A DNA stretch of 32,027 nucleotides from Kiritimatiellia bacterium (GCA_017450695.1 JAFSTA010000057.1:1-32027), one strand, 5' to 3'; shown: positions 15,858 to 22,631, counted from the stretch's first letter. The notes: generated by a model from the sequence alone, not told the origin. Numbers and translations: made by a program.

Positions 15858-15864
15858 TACACCA
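15737..15864. other. Unassigned junction segment with GGACATGTCC dyad
   Basis: This 128-bp segment joins the broken phosphatase gene to the phosphoesterase remnant. GGACATGTCC (15748-15757) is a perfect dyad, and ATGTCC recurs directly after it, allowing an alternative hairpin. The segment is more AT-rich than its surroundings. It matches neither flanking gene. It could be a remnant of a mobile element or of the displaced gene. Confidence 0.5.
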
Positions 15865-15972
15865 CTAGCCAAGACAGTCACCCACATCCGCTTCCGCATC
15901 GACGGTTCGTTCGACGGAACAATCGAACTCGAACCGCCCGAACTCCGCATGGAAACCCAACGCCCCCGCTAG
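15790..15972 (+). pseudogene. 3' remnant of a second metallophosphoesterase-type gene
   Basis: From 15865 to the TAG at 15972 the sequence repeats the last 36 codons of the phosphoesterase gene at 12331-13881, with only synonymous differences. The frame stays open upstream to 15790, reading EGSVEGSEFIDTPLAK into the shared THIRFRIDGSFDG. There is no start codon with a ribosome-binding site and no catalytic domain, so this is the tail of a lost gene. The conservation of the amino-acid sequence indicates that the copy was under selection until it was cut off. Confidence 0.75.
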
Positions 15973-15984
15973 GCGCGGTGCTAC
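15865..15984 (+). repeat. Direct repeat, copy 2
   Basis: This is the partner of 13774-13893, in the same orientation and 2,091 bp downstream. It is followed by a degenerate form of the hairpin-plus-tail module (GGCGCGGTGCTAC, later GCGCCAGCTGAGAAG at 16014-16028). Confidence 0.93.
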
Positions 15985-16096
15985 AAGCAAGTGGCGTGTT
16001 CTACTAGGGCATGCGCCAGCTGAGAAGAAGAAACACGCGACGGACGAGACGGCTGAATCTCTTTTATCTCGTTTGTCGCTTTCTGGAACGTGAAAT

Positions 16097-16118
16097 GAAG
16101 CGGCAGGAGTGCCGCTTC
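16097..16118. other. Hairpin GAAGCGGCA-GGAG-TGCCGCTTC
   Basis: A perfect 9-bp stem closes a GGAG loop in the gap (15973-16325) between the phosphoesterase remnant and the end of mutL. No T-run follows on either strand. Apart from this hairpin and the one at 16241, the gap holds only the degenerate module noted above and no gene. Confidence 0.6.
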
Positions 16119-16240
16119 CCCGATCCGGGCGGAGAGACCGCGTCGATTCCGGGATGCATGCACGATGCGGATGCGCCCGAATACGACGGACTCCTTTCGT
16201 TTGCAGAGCGGACGCGACGGGGCGCATCCCTCCCAATTCA

Positions 16241-16258
16241 GGCAACGGGGACGTTGCC
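16241..16258. other. Hairpin GGCAACG-GGGA-CGTTGCC
   Basis: A perfect 7-bp stem with a GGGA loop is followed by CCTCCCG. It lies 68 bp beyond the mutL stop codon and could act on the mutL transcript end, although no T-run follows. It shares its loop with the hairpin at 8126-8141. Confidence 0.55.
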
Positions 16259-16325
16259 CCTCCCGTACTCAGCTCAGTGAGAGAAATGGCGGCGACAATT
16301 CAGAACTTCTACACATCGCGCCTCC

Positions 16326-18329
16326 TCACCGGAATTTGCGGTCGAGTTCGCGGAAGGAGGTGAAGATCATGGTGGGGCGGCCGCGCGGTGAGGTGTAGGG
16401 CATGGAGGTTGCCGCCAACTGATCCACGAGCTTTTGTGCGTCTTCGGGACGCAGTTTCATGGCAAGCCGGACGGCGGTATGGGAGATGGCGCGGGCGATC
16501 AGTTCCTCTTTCCATTTCTCCGCTCCGCGTCGGTTTCCAGCCTGTTCAAAATCCTGGGCGATGTCCGCCAGCAATTCGCGACACGGCGTTCTCTCCAGCT
16601 CCAGCAGATTCGGGAGCGCTTCGACTTTGAAATGGTCGTTCCCGAACTCCTCGATCTCAAATCCGATTCCCCGCAGCGCATCCAGATGTTTGCGTAATCT
16701 CGCGGCATCGGCGGGCGGGAACTGGATTGCCTCCGGGATGAGCAACTTCTGAGAAAGCTGCCGTCCGCTTTTCATCTGTTCCAGCAGTTGCTCGTACAGC
16801 ACGCGTTCCCGTGCCGCCTGTGGATCGACCGTCACAATACCGGAATCCGTTTCCAGCAACACGAATCGATCGGCGACCTGTCCCACGAACCGCGACCACT
16901 TCCACGGTGCGCCGTCCGGGGCGGGCGACGCAAAGAGGGGAATCCCGGATCCACTCGGCGCTTCGGGGATCTCGCCCGAAGGAACCAGCGTCGCAAAAGG
17001 ATCGGGCTTCGGATAAACGAACGGACGGGGGGCGAGCGGATTGGACTGTACGCACGGCGACGGAATCAGCGGCGCTTGCGGCGTCGCGATACGCGGTGCC
17101 AGCGGGTTCGTCCGGTCGCCCGCATGTTGCGGTGGACGCGACGGAGGCACATCGACCGTTCGCGGCGGCGCGACCACGGGTGGAACGGAGGAGGATCCGG
17201 GAACGGGGTTCTGCTCTCCTTGCTGCGGTGATGTCGGCACAGGCGTAACGCGGGATGGTGACGGATTCTGCGGTTGTGTGGGTGCGGGTGGCAACTCCTC
17301 TGGGTACGGGCGTTGCACAACGCCAATCGCCTCGCGAATCGCGCAGATGATTGCCTCGCGGACATCGCCGGGGTGAACGAACCGCACCTCGCGCTTGGTC
17401 GGATGGACGTTGACGTCCACTTCTTCCGGTGGCATCTCGATGAAAAGGAGGAGGATCGGCTTGCGGTTCGCTTCCATCTTCGGATAGGCCTCCCGCAAGG
17501 CATAGGCAATCACGGGAGCGGTTGCGGGACGACGGTTGATGAAGATATACTGTTCGCTCCGGTCGTTCCGCGCCTGTGACGGTAAGGCGGCAAAACCAGA
17601 CAGCTGGATTCGTCCTGCCGTGTAGCGAATGGGTTTCAGGTCCGCAACGAAATCACGTCCGAAGAGACCCGCCGCGCGTTCGACCAACTTCGCGCCACCG
17701 GGAAGGTTGTACAGTTCGCGGCCGTCCACCGTCAACGTCATGCCGATTTCCGGATGCGCCAAGGAATGAAGCGTGAATACGGATTTGATGTGAGCCTGCT
17801 CGGTCTGGTACGCGCGCAGGAATTTCCGTCGTACGGGCACGTTGAAGAACAAGTCGCGCACTTCAATGGTCGTGCCCGGCGCGGTTCCGATCTCGCGCAC
17901 GTCCTGCAACGTTCCCCCGACGATCACCAGTTGCGTTCCCGCTTCGTCCCCCTCGCGCCGCGTCTTGATCGTCATGCGGGAGACGGAGGCGATGGATGGA
18001 ATCGCCTCGCCCCGGAATCCCAACGTGGTAATCTGCTCGATATCCCCGACATCACGAATCTTGCTGGTCGCCTGCCGCTCGATGCAGAGCAGGGAATTGT
18101 CACGCGACATCCCGCAACCATTGTCACGGATTTCAATCAGCTTGCGTCCACCGGCCGTGATGTTGATGTCAATCCGCGTGGCGTCGGCATCGATCGCGTT
18201 TTCGACCAGTTCCTTGACGACGGAAGCGGGGCGTTCCACCACTTCCCCGGCGGCGATTTTGTTCGCCACTTGCAGCGGAAGCAACCGGATCTGCCTGTCT
18301 TTACGCAACGCTGTACCAGATTCTGCCAA
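16326..18329 (-). CDS. mutL: DNA mismatch repair protein MutL
   Basis: MutL is the ATP-switched matchmaker between mismatch-bound MutS and downstream nucleases or helicase. The 667-residue product has the GHKL ATPase motifs: LVENAIDADATRIDI, RDNGCGM, ATSKI and TLGFRGEAIPSIASV, then the GTTIEVRDLFFNVPVRRKFL and VDVNVHPTKREVRF landmarks. A Pro-rich linker (about 345-470) leads to the dimerisation domain. The endonuclease motif DQHA..E is altered to DPQAARER (about 502-509; 16803-16826), and the C-terminal CPHGRP is SPRGRP. The start is taken as TTG at 18329: AAGGAGAGG lies just before it, and no ATG is available. It begins 10 nt after the SWIM gene stop, so translation is probably coupled. Confidence 0.93.
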   Translation of the reverse strand: MAESGTALRKDRQIRLLPLQVANKIAAGEVVERPASVVKELVENAIDADATRIDINITAGGRKLIEIRDNGCGMSRDNSLLCIERQATSKIRDVGDIEQITTLGFRGEAIPSIASVSRMTIKTRREGDEAGTQLVIVGGTLQDVREIGTAPGTTIEVRDLFFNVPVRRKFLRAYQTEQAHIKSVFTLHSLAHPEIGMTLTVDGRELYNLPGGAKLVERAAGLFGRDFVADLKPIRYTAGRIQLSGFAALPSQARNDRSEQYIFINRRPATAPVIAYALREAYPKMEANRKPILLLFIEMPPEEVDVNVHPTKREVRFVHPGDVREAIICAIREAIGVVQRPYPEELPPAPTQPQNPSPSRVTPVPTSPQQGEQNPVPGSSSVPPVVAPPRTVDVPPSRPPQHAGDRTNPLAPRIATPQAPLIPSPCVQSNPLAPRPFVYPKPDPFATLVPSGEIPEAPSGSGIPLFASPAPDGAPWKWSRFVGQVADRFVLLETDSGIVTVDPQAARERVLYEQLLEQMKSGRQLSQKLLIPEAIQFPPADAARLRKHLDALRGIGFEIEEFGNDHFKVEALPNLLELERTPCRELLADIAQDFEQAGNRRGAEKWKEELIARAISHTAVRLAMKLRPEDAQKLVDQLAATSMPYTSPRGRPTMIFTSFRELDRKFR

Positions 18330-18339
18330 AAACCTCTCC

Positions 18340-19293
18340 TTATCCAAGCCACGAAAAGTCAACCTTCAGCCGTCGGGAATTTTCGTGAAGCGCGGAACCG
18401 ACAATCACGACTTTCTGATCTTCCCGACGCAAGTCTAGCCGTTCCGCCGTCCACGCCGTCACGCCCTTCGGCATGGCGCGCGTATAGACATGCGAGACGG
18501 TTTCCGCGAACCGTTCTTCCCCTCTCCAAAACGGCAATACCCCCAGCCGCGCAAGGAAGGCGCCCGTCTCGGAAGCCGAGGGAATCGGATCGCCACACAC
18601 GGGAAACGAGACGAACTCTCTTCCGAAGAAGCCGGAGAGAGAATCGTCATCGGGCGGATCCTCTGCGGGAACGCCGCTCTCTTGCGCGGGAGGTACATCC
18701 GTCACCAGATCGGCGAGGGGAATTCCGCGCAATTCCAAAAGCCGGATCGGCTGCTGCGAAATGGCCTCTCCCAACAGATAGTATACGGCTGCCAGGTGCT
18801 TGCACGGATTCGCGTAGTCGGGACAGGAACAACGGCTCCAGACATCGTTTTTCAGCGACGGAAAGAGCGGCGCCTGGAACGAGGCGAACAGTTCCTCGAT
18901 TTCAAAGGGAAGCTCGTTCACGAGAAGCCGGGCGATCAACATCGGTTGCGCACGCAACGCTTGGACGATGGCTTTCCGCGTTTCGCCTTCCGGCAGACGG
19001 AATCGGATGTAGCCGTGGTATGGTACTCCCTCGGTTCCCTGCACAGTCGCCTGCACCAGTCCCGGCTCAATCTGCAGATCGCGAACCTGACCGGAAACCG
19101 CATAATTGCGTCCGCGCCCCAACCGCGCCCCGATCCGGAAACTTTCCAGCGTGTCCGTCCAACGGCGGCTCCACCAGACGCGACGCCCCAACTTCGACGC
19201 GCGATGCGCGCCGATTCGCCCGAACTGCGCCCGAATTCCGCCCTTGACCGTCAAGGGAATCCGGATCTCGTATTTCCGTTTCCTCTTACCCAT
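18340..19293 (-). CDS. SWIM zinc-finger domain protein
   Basis: The 317-residue product has a basic N-terminus (MGKRKRKYEIRIP), a segment typical of SWIM proteins (RRWTDTLESFRIGARLGRGRNYAVSGQV, about 44-71, given here as two parts of the same block) and the SWIM finger C155-x-C157-x6-C164-x-H166 in CSCPDYANPCKHLAAVYY. The C-terminal 120 residues are unrecognised and partly acidic (EDPPDDDSLSG). SWIM proteins of this layout usually accompany a SNF2-family helicase and are thought to bind DNA or the helicase. No SNF2 gene is in the window. Here the gene is followed directly by mutL, which suggests a shared role in DNA repair but proves none. A weak AGG lies before the ATG at 19293. Confidence 0.85.
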   Translation of the reverse strand: MGKRKRKYEIRIPLTVKGGIRAQFGRIGAHRASKLGRRVWWSRRWTDTLESFRIGARLGRGRNYAVSGQVRDLQIEPGLVQATVQGTEGVPYHGYIRFRLPEGETRKAIVQALRAQPMLIARLLVNELPFEIEELFASFQAPLFPSLKNDVWSRCSCPDYANPCKHLAAVYYLLGEAISQQPIRLLELRGIPLADLVTDVPPAQESGVPAEDPPDDDSLSGFFGREFVSFPVCGDPIPSASETGAFLARLGVLPFWRGEERFAETVSHVYTRAMPKGVTAWTAERLDLRREDQKVVIVGSALHENSRRLKVDFSWLG

Positions 19294-19312
19294 TGCGTTG
19301 CCTGATGCGAAT

Positions 19313-19341
19313 AGTATATACCATTTTTCTCGTCACGGAAA
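19313..19341 (-). promoter_or_regulatory. Putative promoter of the SWIM-mutL operon
   Basis: On the minus strand TTTCCG (19336-19341) and TATACT (19313-19318) are 17 bp apart and 20 bp upstream of the start codon at 19293. The -35 is weak. The G-rich tract at 19351-19386 lies immediately upstream. Confidence 0.45.
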
Positions 19342-19350
19342 TACTGAAAA

Positions 19351-19386
19351 GGAAGGGGTAGGAGGGAGGGGGGGGAGGGGGAGGGG
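19351..19386 (+). other. G-rich tract with G-quadruplex potential
   Basis: The plus strand has GGGG, GGG, GGGGGGGG, GGGGG and GGGG runs separated by one to five bases. This meets the four-run rule for an intramolecular G-quadruplex. It lies just upstream of the putative SWIM-mutL promoter, on the non-template side for plus-strand transcription and the template strand for the operon. Confidence 0.6.
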
Positions 19387-19460
19387 CGCTATGCGCCCCA
19401 GCTGAGAAGCGGGGAAGCTGAGAGGCTGAGAAGCTGAGAGAAGCAGAGAGGCTGAGAAGC
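19383..19460. repeat. Hairpin-plus-tail module, copy 2, with GCTGAGAAG tandem tail
   Basis: GGGGCGC-TAT-GCGCCCC (19383-19399) is identical over 17 bp to 24104-24120. It is followed by AGCTGAGAAGCGGGG and then by several GCTGAGAAG or GCTGAGAGG units to 19460. This is the longest tail in the window and shows that the tail itself expands by a unit of about 9 bp. Confidence 0.85.
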
Positions 19461-19461
19461 T

Positions 19462-19525
19462 GATAAGTGGCGGCTGCGCCGCCTAAGTGGCCTTGCGGCC
19501 TAAATGGGGCTACGCCCCTAAGTTG
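19462..19525. repeat. Three-hairpin module, copy 1
   Basis: Three hairpins separated by TAAGT and TAAAT spacers: GGCGGC-TGC-GCCGCC (19469-19483), GGCC-TTGC-GGCC (19489-19500) and GGGGC-TAC-GCCCC (19506-19518), with flanks GATAAGT and TAAGTTG. Copies 2 and 3 are at 24025-24090 and 31867-31930. Stems are retained while loops vary. Confidence 0.9.
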
Positions 19526-19540
19526 ACTTGGCCGGGAAGA

Positions 19541-19590
19541 GGCGGCTAACGCCGCCAGCTGAGAAGCGGGGAGGCTGAGAGGCTGAGAAG
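19541..19590. repeat. Hairpin-plus-tail module, copy 3
   Basis: GGCGGC-TAAC-GCCGCC (19541-19556) is followed by AGCTGAGAAGCGGGGAGG and two further GCTGAGA units. The stem sequence differs from copy 2 but stays self-complementary, so the hairpin and not the base sequence is what is shared. Confidence 0.85.
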
Positions 19591-19624
19591 AAAGGCGCGT
19601 GACACGCGCGACCACAATGCCCAC

Positions 19625-19664
19625 CCGGAATATCCGGAATGCCCGGAAAATCCGGCATACCCGG
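19625..19664. repeat. 9-bp tandem repeat, CCGG every nine bases (5 units)
   Basis: CCGG occurs at 19625, 19634, 19643, 19652 and 19661, exactly 9 bp apart, with A or C at the next position and AT-biased fill. It lies in the 666-bp gap between the SWIM and glycerophosphodiesterase genes. No reading frame uses it. Confidence 0.85.
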
Positions 19665-19666
19665 CC

Positions 19667-19690
19667 AACTACCGAACCACCTAACCGCTA
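19667..19690. repeat. Octamer array, 3 units
   Basis: AACTACCG, AACCACCT and AACCGCTA are three contiguous units of the AACCACCN family, directly abutting the 9-bp tandem. Confidence 0.7.
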
Positions 19691-19692
19691 AC

Positions 19693-19790
19693 ACCTCGTC
19701 TATAACTTCATTGTTCACAAATCTCAAATGCTCACAAATGCCAACAATGACACAAATCACAATGCCATTTCAACCTCGTCTAAAACTTCA
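19693..19790. repeat. Pair of 18-bp direct repeats, 80 bp apart
   Basis: ACCTCGTCTATAACTTCA (19693-19710) and ACCTCGTCTAAAACTTCA (19773-19790) match at 17 of 18 positions. Between them are several CACAAATGC/CACAATGCC-like variants. Nothing else was recognised in 19791-19959 except two degenerate octamer units at 19870-19885. Confidence 0.75.
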
Positions 19791-19959
19791 ACCTCCGGCG
19801 TGTGTACAGCAAGTTATCTGAATCGAATCACTCACGCAACGCCTGAGCGGGGGCTAACAGCTACTACCTAACGACCAAACCACCTAACCTTGAACTTATC
19901 GGCAAGGCGTGTAAGCCGATTCGGATTCGGAACGCGAGACTTGCCCCCAAGCGGATGCG

Positions 19960-22317
19960 CTATTTCGACAGACCGGCCACTTTCGCTTCCGGCGCGGTGA
20001 CGGGACCGGTAAACGAGTTTTTGCCGTTGAAGGTGACGGTGCCTTTCCCTTGGATGCGGATGCCGCCGTCTTTCCCCAGAAGCTGGGGATCACGCAGCAC
20101 ATTTCCGTTGATGGTGACATGGTTCCCCTGCGGAAGGATCGTCAACCCCTTGGCGCCCACATACAGGTCAACGCCCTTTCGGATGGAGCTGTTTTTGTCC
20201 GTCGCCTGCCAGATGCCGCCGTCGGCGTAGATGACCGCCGAAGCTTTCGCGCCGCAGAAGATGTTGCCCGCCTGGAGTGTGCCGCCGTCGCGCAGATATA
20301 CGCGCGTACTGCCATCGTCCTTGCCCGCCAGGTTCATCCCGCGCCTGATACACATCGTACCGGTATTCTCAATGAAAAGGTCGCAATGTCCCGATCCCTG
20401 CAACGCGCCGACCATCGTGGTTGCGGTGAAGGTGCCGCCCGAAATCCCCATCCGCGTCCGGCATCCGTCGTGATCGCTCGGGCGCAGCATCTCCACGAAG
20501 AACTTTCCGCCCGTCTGGTAAAACGCGGGGCGCGCCGTGCAGTCGTTCTGATAGGTCGTGTATCCCATCGAGAGGTTTCCCGCATGGGTTTCTCCGCCGG
20601 ATACGACCACAACCGAGCTGACGCCATTCGGCGCGGTAAAGGTCGTTCCGTTGTAACGCCCGATGGCCAAGAACGTGCCGAGCAGATTGTAGCCGCCGCG
20701 AATCTCTACGCGCCCGGCGGTTTCGCGTCCGCGTTCGACCGTCGTGTTCTTTCCCACGCAGAACTCCTGAGTCCCGAAGAAGTTCGTCACGGTATCCGCC
20801 GTCGCGATGACGAACGTGCCGTCCAGGACATTGAACGAGGAGAAACCCTGGGAGGGGGAATCGCCGTTCGTCCGCAAGAGGGTGGGCGGGTTCAATCCGC
20901 TCGGATACTCCTTGGTGTCCGTCGCAAAGCGGTTGATGCCTGTTCCTTGCCTCGCGATGGTCAGCGTTCCCGGCCCGGTTTTCGCTAGGCACCCCATGGC
21001 GCAGTCGATTGGTCCGGTCAACGTCAGCGCGTTGTTCACGCGGAGGATTGACGGCACGGAGCCGAGCACGTCGCTGGAGAGGATCAGGACGCCGCGATCC
21101 GTTGTCGCCGCAGGTCCTGTGTAGGCAAACGTCCCGTTGCCCAGAACAATGTTGTTGGCGATCGCTTTCTTCGCGCCGATGGAACACGTTTTTCCCGCGT
21201 CGGCGATGGACGGCACGACCACCGTGCCGCTCTTGACATACGTGCTGCCCGTGTACCGGTTCTGCGGATTCAGGGTCACGATGCCGCCGTTGATGTGGGA
21301 ACGGTTGACTTGAAGATTGTAGTCGCCGTCGCGGACCTCCTTGTCCAAGTATGATTCGGAACCCTTGGCGGAGACCAGCAGGGTGGAGGGAAGGAAACCG
21401 AACTCTTTCTCGTAATCCCGTTTGCTGTATCTCATCTGCGCGATCTGGTCGGTCAACCGCTTGCCGCAATCGGTCGTGACGGTATCGACATCCATCAGGA
21501 AATACGAATAGGCAGCCGCCGCGTTGTTCTCCGTCCACACATGGAACTCAAATCCCGCCTTCTTGACCGTTTGGATATACTCCGGCGTCAGGGCGGGGCG
21601 GCAGTTCTGGATATCGACGCCCGTCGCCTTGGTCTGGCGCAAGACAGAGACCACTTCCGCCGCCGTCGGGGAGGGTGTTCCGTTCGGTCCCATCTTCAAT
21701 CCCGAAAGCCAGTAGGCGCGGTACTCCGGCATCTGCTCGCGCAAAGCCGCGACCGCCCCTTTGTTGAACGCGATGAAGAGCGCCCGTGCGGGAGTCGCCT
21801 TCGGTTCTTTGCGGAAGGCTTCCTTCAGGTAGGGCACCATCTCCGCACCGCCCTTTACCTCCACGTAAATCACGCAGCCGTCCTTCGCCAGCGCCAGCAC
21901 ATCGGACAGATAGCATACTTTGGTTCCTTTCCACTGCGGTCCCTTCCACGCGCCGACGTCCAGCCGGTCCAGTTCCGCCTTCGTCGTATCAACCACACGC
22001 TTGTTCAGTCCCCCCGTGCGCGCGAAGGTGTTGTCGTGGTTCACGACCAGGAGCTTTTCTGCCGTGGTGAGATAGACGTCGCACTCGAACCCGTAGTTCC
22101 CGTTCTCCTGCGCGAGACGGAAGGCTGGTATCGTGTTCTCCGGCGCATCTTTGGATTCGCCGCGATGGCAGACGAACTTCGTGGTAACCTGTTGAATCTC
22201 CCGCGTGTCGGCACCCTTGGTGGGAACCACCTTGGCTTGAAACTCCCCGAAGGCGGACGAAACCGCCACGAGGGAAGATACGGACAAGACGGCAAACAAA
22301 CACTGATCGTTTCGCAT
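19960..22317 (-). CDS. Exported glycerophosphodiester phosphodiesterase fused to autotransporter-type beta-strand repeats
   Basis: The 785-residue product has a signal peptide (MRNDQCLFAVLSVSSLVAVSSA). Residues about 45-310 form a GDPD TIM barrel: H51-R52 and E60-N61-T62 in CHRGESKDAPENTIPAF, E78/D80 in FECDVY, H94-D95 in VNHDNTF, VEVKGG, then GVDIQNCR and FEFHVWTENN near its end. Such enzymes cleave glycerophosphodiesters to glycerol-3-phosphate and an alcohol. The remaining 450 residues are Gly/Thr/Asn-rich beta-strand repeats such as GCLAKTGPGTLTIARQGTG and GKGTVTFNGKNSFTG, resembling the autotransporter-associated (PATR) repeat, probably a beta-helix. No autotransporter barrel or sorting motif is present at the C-terminus. 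The start at 22317 has GAAAGG upstream; the 17 codons before it are rejected. Confidence 0.83.
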   Translation of the reverse strand: MRNDQCLFAVLSVSSLVAVSSAFGEFQAKVVPTKGADTREIQQVTTKFVCHRGESKDAPENTIPAFRLAQENGNYGFECDVYLTTAEKLLVVNHDNTFARTGGLNKRVVDTTKAELDRLDVGAWKGPQWKGTKVCYLSDVLALAKDGCVIYVEVKGGAEMVPYLKEAFRKEPKATPARALFIAFNKGAVAALREQMPEYRAYWLSGLKMGPNGTPSPTAAEVVSVLRQTKATGVDIQNCRPALTPEYIQTVKKAGFEFHVWTENNAAAAYSYFLMDVDTVTTDCGKRLTDQIAQMRYSKRDYEKEFGFLPSTLLVSAKGSESYLDKEVRDGDYNLQVNRSHINGGIVTLNPQNRYTGSTYVKSGTVVVPSIADAGKTCSIGAKKAIANNIVLGNGTFAYTGPAATTDRGVLILSSDVLGSVPSILRVNNALTLTGPIDCAMGCLAKTGPGTLTIARQGTGINRFATDTKEYPSGLNPPTLLRTNGDSPSQGFSSFNVLDGTFVIATADTVTNFFGTQEFCVGKNTTVERGRETAGRVEIRGGYNLLGTFLAIGRYNGTTFTAPNGVSSVVVVSGGETHAGNLSMGYTTYQNDCTARPAFYQTGGKFFVEMLRPSDHDGCRTRMGISGGTFTATTMVGALQGSGHCDLFIENTGTMCIRRGMNLAGKDDGSTRVYLRDGGTLQAGNIFCGAKASAVIYADGGIWQATDKNSSIRKGVDLYVGAKGLTILPQGNHVTINGNVLRDPQLLGKDGGIRIQGKGTVTFNGKNSFTGPVTAPEAKVAGLSK

Positions 22318-22347
22318 ACGAATACACCTTTCAAAAAAAACGGAAAT

Positions 22348-22376
22348 ACCATACCACAAAAACGCCACCCCCTCAA
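22348..22376 (-). promoter_or_regulatory. Putative promoter of the GDPD gene
   Basis: On the minus strand TTGAGG (22371-22376) and TATGGT (22348-22353) are 17 bp apart, with the -10 about 31 bp before the start codon at 22317. Confidence 0.5.
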
Positions 22377-22406
22377 TTCCAAAATCAGATGCTCTGGCTA
22401 TAGGGG

Positions 22407-22448
22407 TGTGTGGTTAGGTGGTGGGTAGTGCGGTGGTTGGGTGGTGCG
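22407..22448. repeat. Octamer array on the opposite strand
   Basis: The plus strand reads TGGTTAGG, TGGTGGG, TAGTGCGG, TGGTTGGG, TGGTGCGG, which is the complement of the AACCACCN family with one 7-bp unit. It is the only array in this orientation. Confidence 0.75.
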
Positions 22449-22453
22449 GCAAT

Positions 22454-22485
22454 CGATAACAGTCGATCGCCTTCGATTGCTATCG
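22454..22485. other. 13-bp stem hairpin between GDPD and esterase genes
   Basis: CGATAACAGTCGA (22454-22466) pairs with TCGATTGCTATCG (22473-22485) with one mismatch and one G-T pair, around a 6-nt loop. The dyad contains repeated TCGAT words. No T-run follows. Confidence 0.55.
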
Positions 22486-22502
22486 ACGATTCCTTACCAC
22501 CT

Positions 22503-22537
22503 TGCTTCTCGCTTCTCAGCTGGCGCGAAGCGCCTCC
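22503..22537 (-). repeat. Hairpin-plus-tail module, copy 4 (reverse orientation)
   Basis: Read on the minus strand, GGCGC-TTC-GCGCC (22522-22534) is followed by AGCTGAGAAGCGAGAAGC. The 13-bp hairpin is identical to that at 31761-31773. The only reverse-oriented copy in the window lies next to the only reverse-oriented octamer array. Confidence 0.8.
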
Positions 22538-22560
22538 GTGCAGAGTGCGGGCGGCGGATC

Positions 22561-22608
22561 AACCGCCCAACCACCGAACCACCCAACCGCCTAACCACCT
22601 AACCGCTC
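22561..22608. repeat. Octamer array, 6 units
   Basis: AACCGCCC, AACCACCG, AACCACCC, AACCGCCT, AACCACCT and AACCGCTC follow each other with an exact 8-bp period. The array ends just upstream of the esterase promoter. Confidence 0.9.
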
Positions 22609-22631
22609 CCCTCCCAACCTTTCTTTTCGGT

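Noticed and set aside
15737-15864. Insertion-sequence end
   Set aside because: The GGACATGTCC dyad is suggestive, but there are no matching terminal repeats, no transposase and no target duplication.
17754-19247. 497-codon plus-strand ORF opposite mutL and the SWIM gene
   Set aside because: It is Arg/Pro/Ser-rich and has no domain, while both minus-strand genes have complete family motifs.
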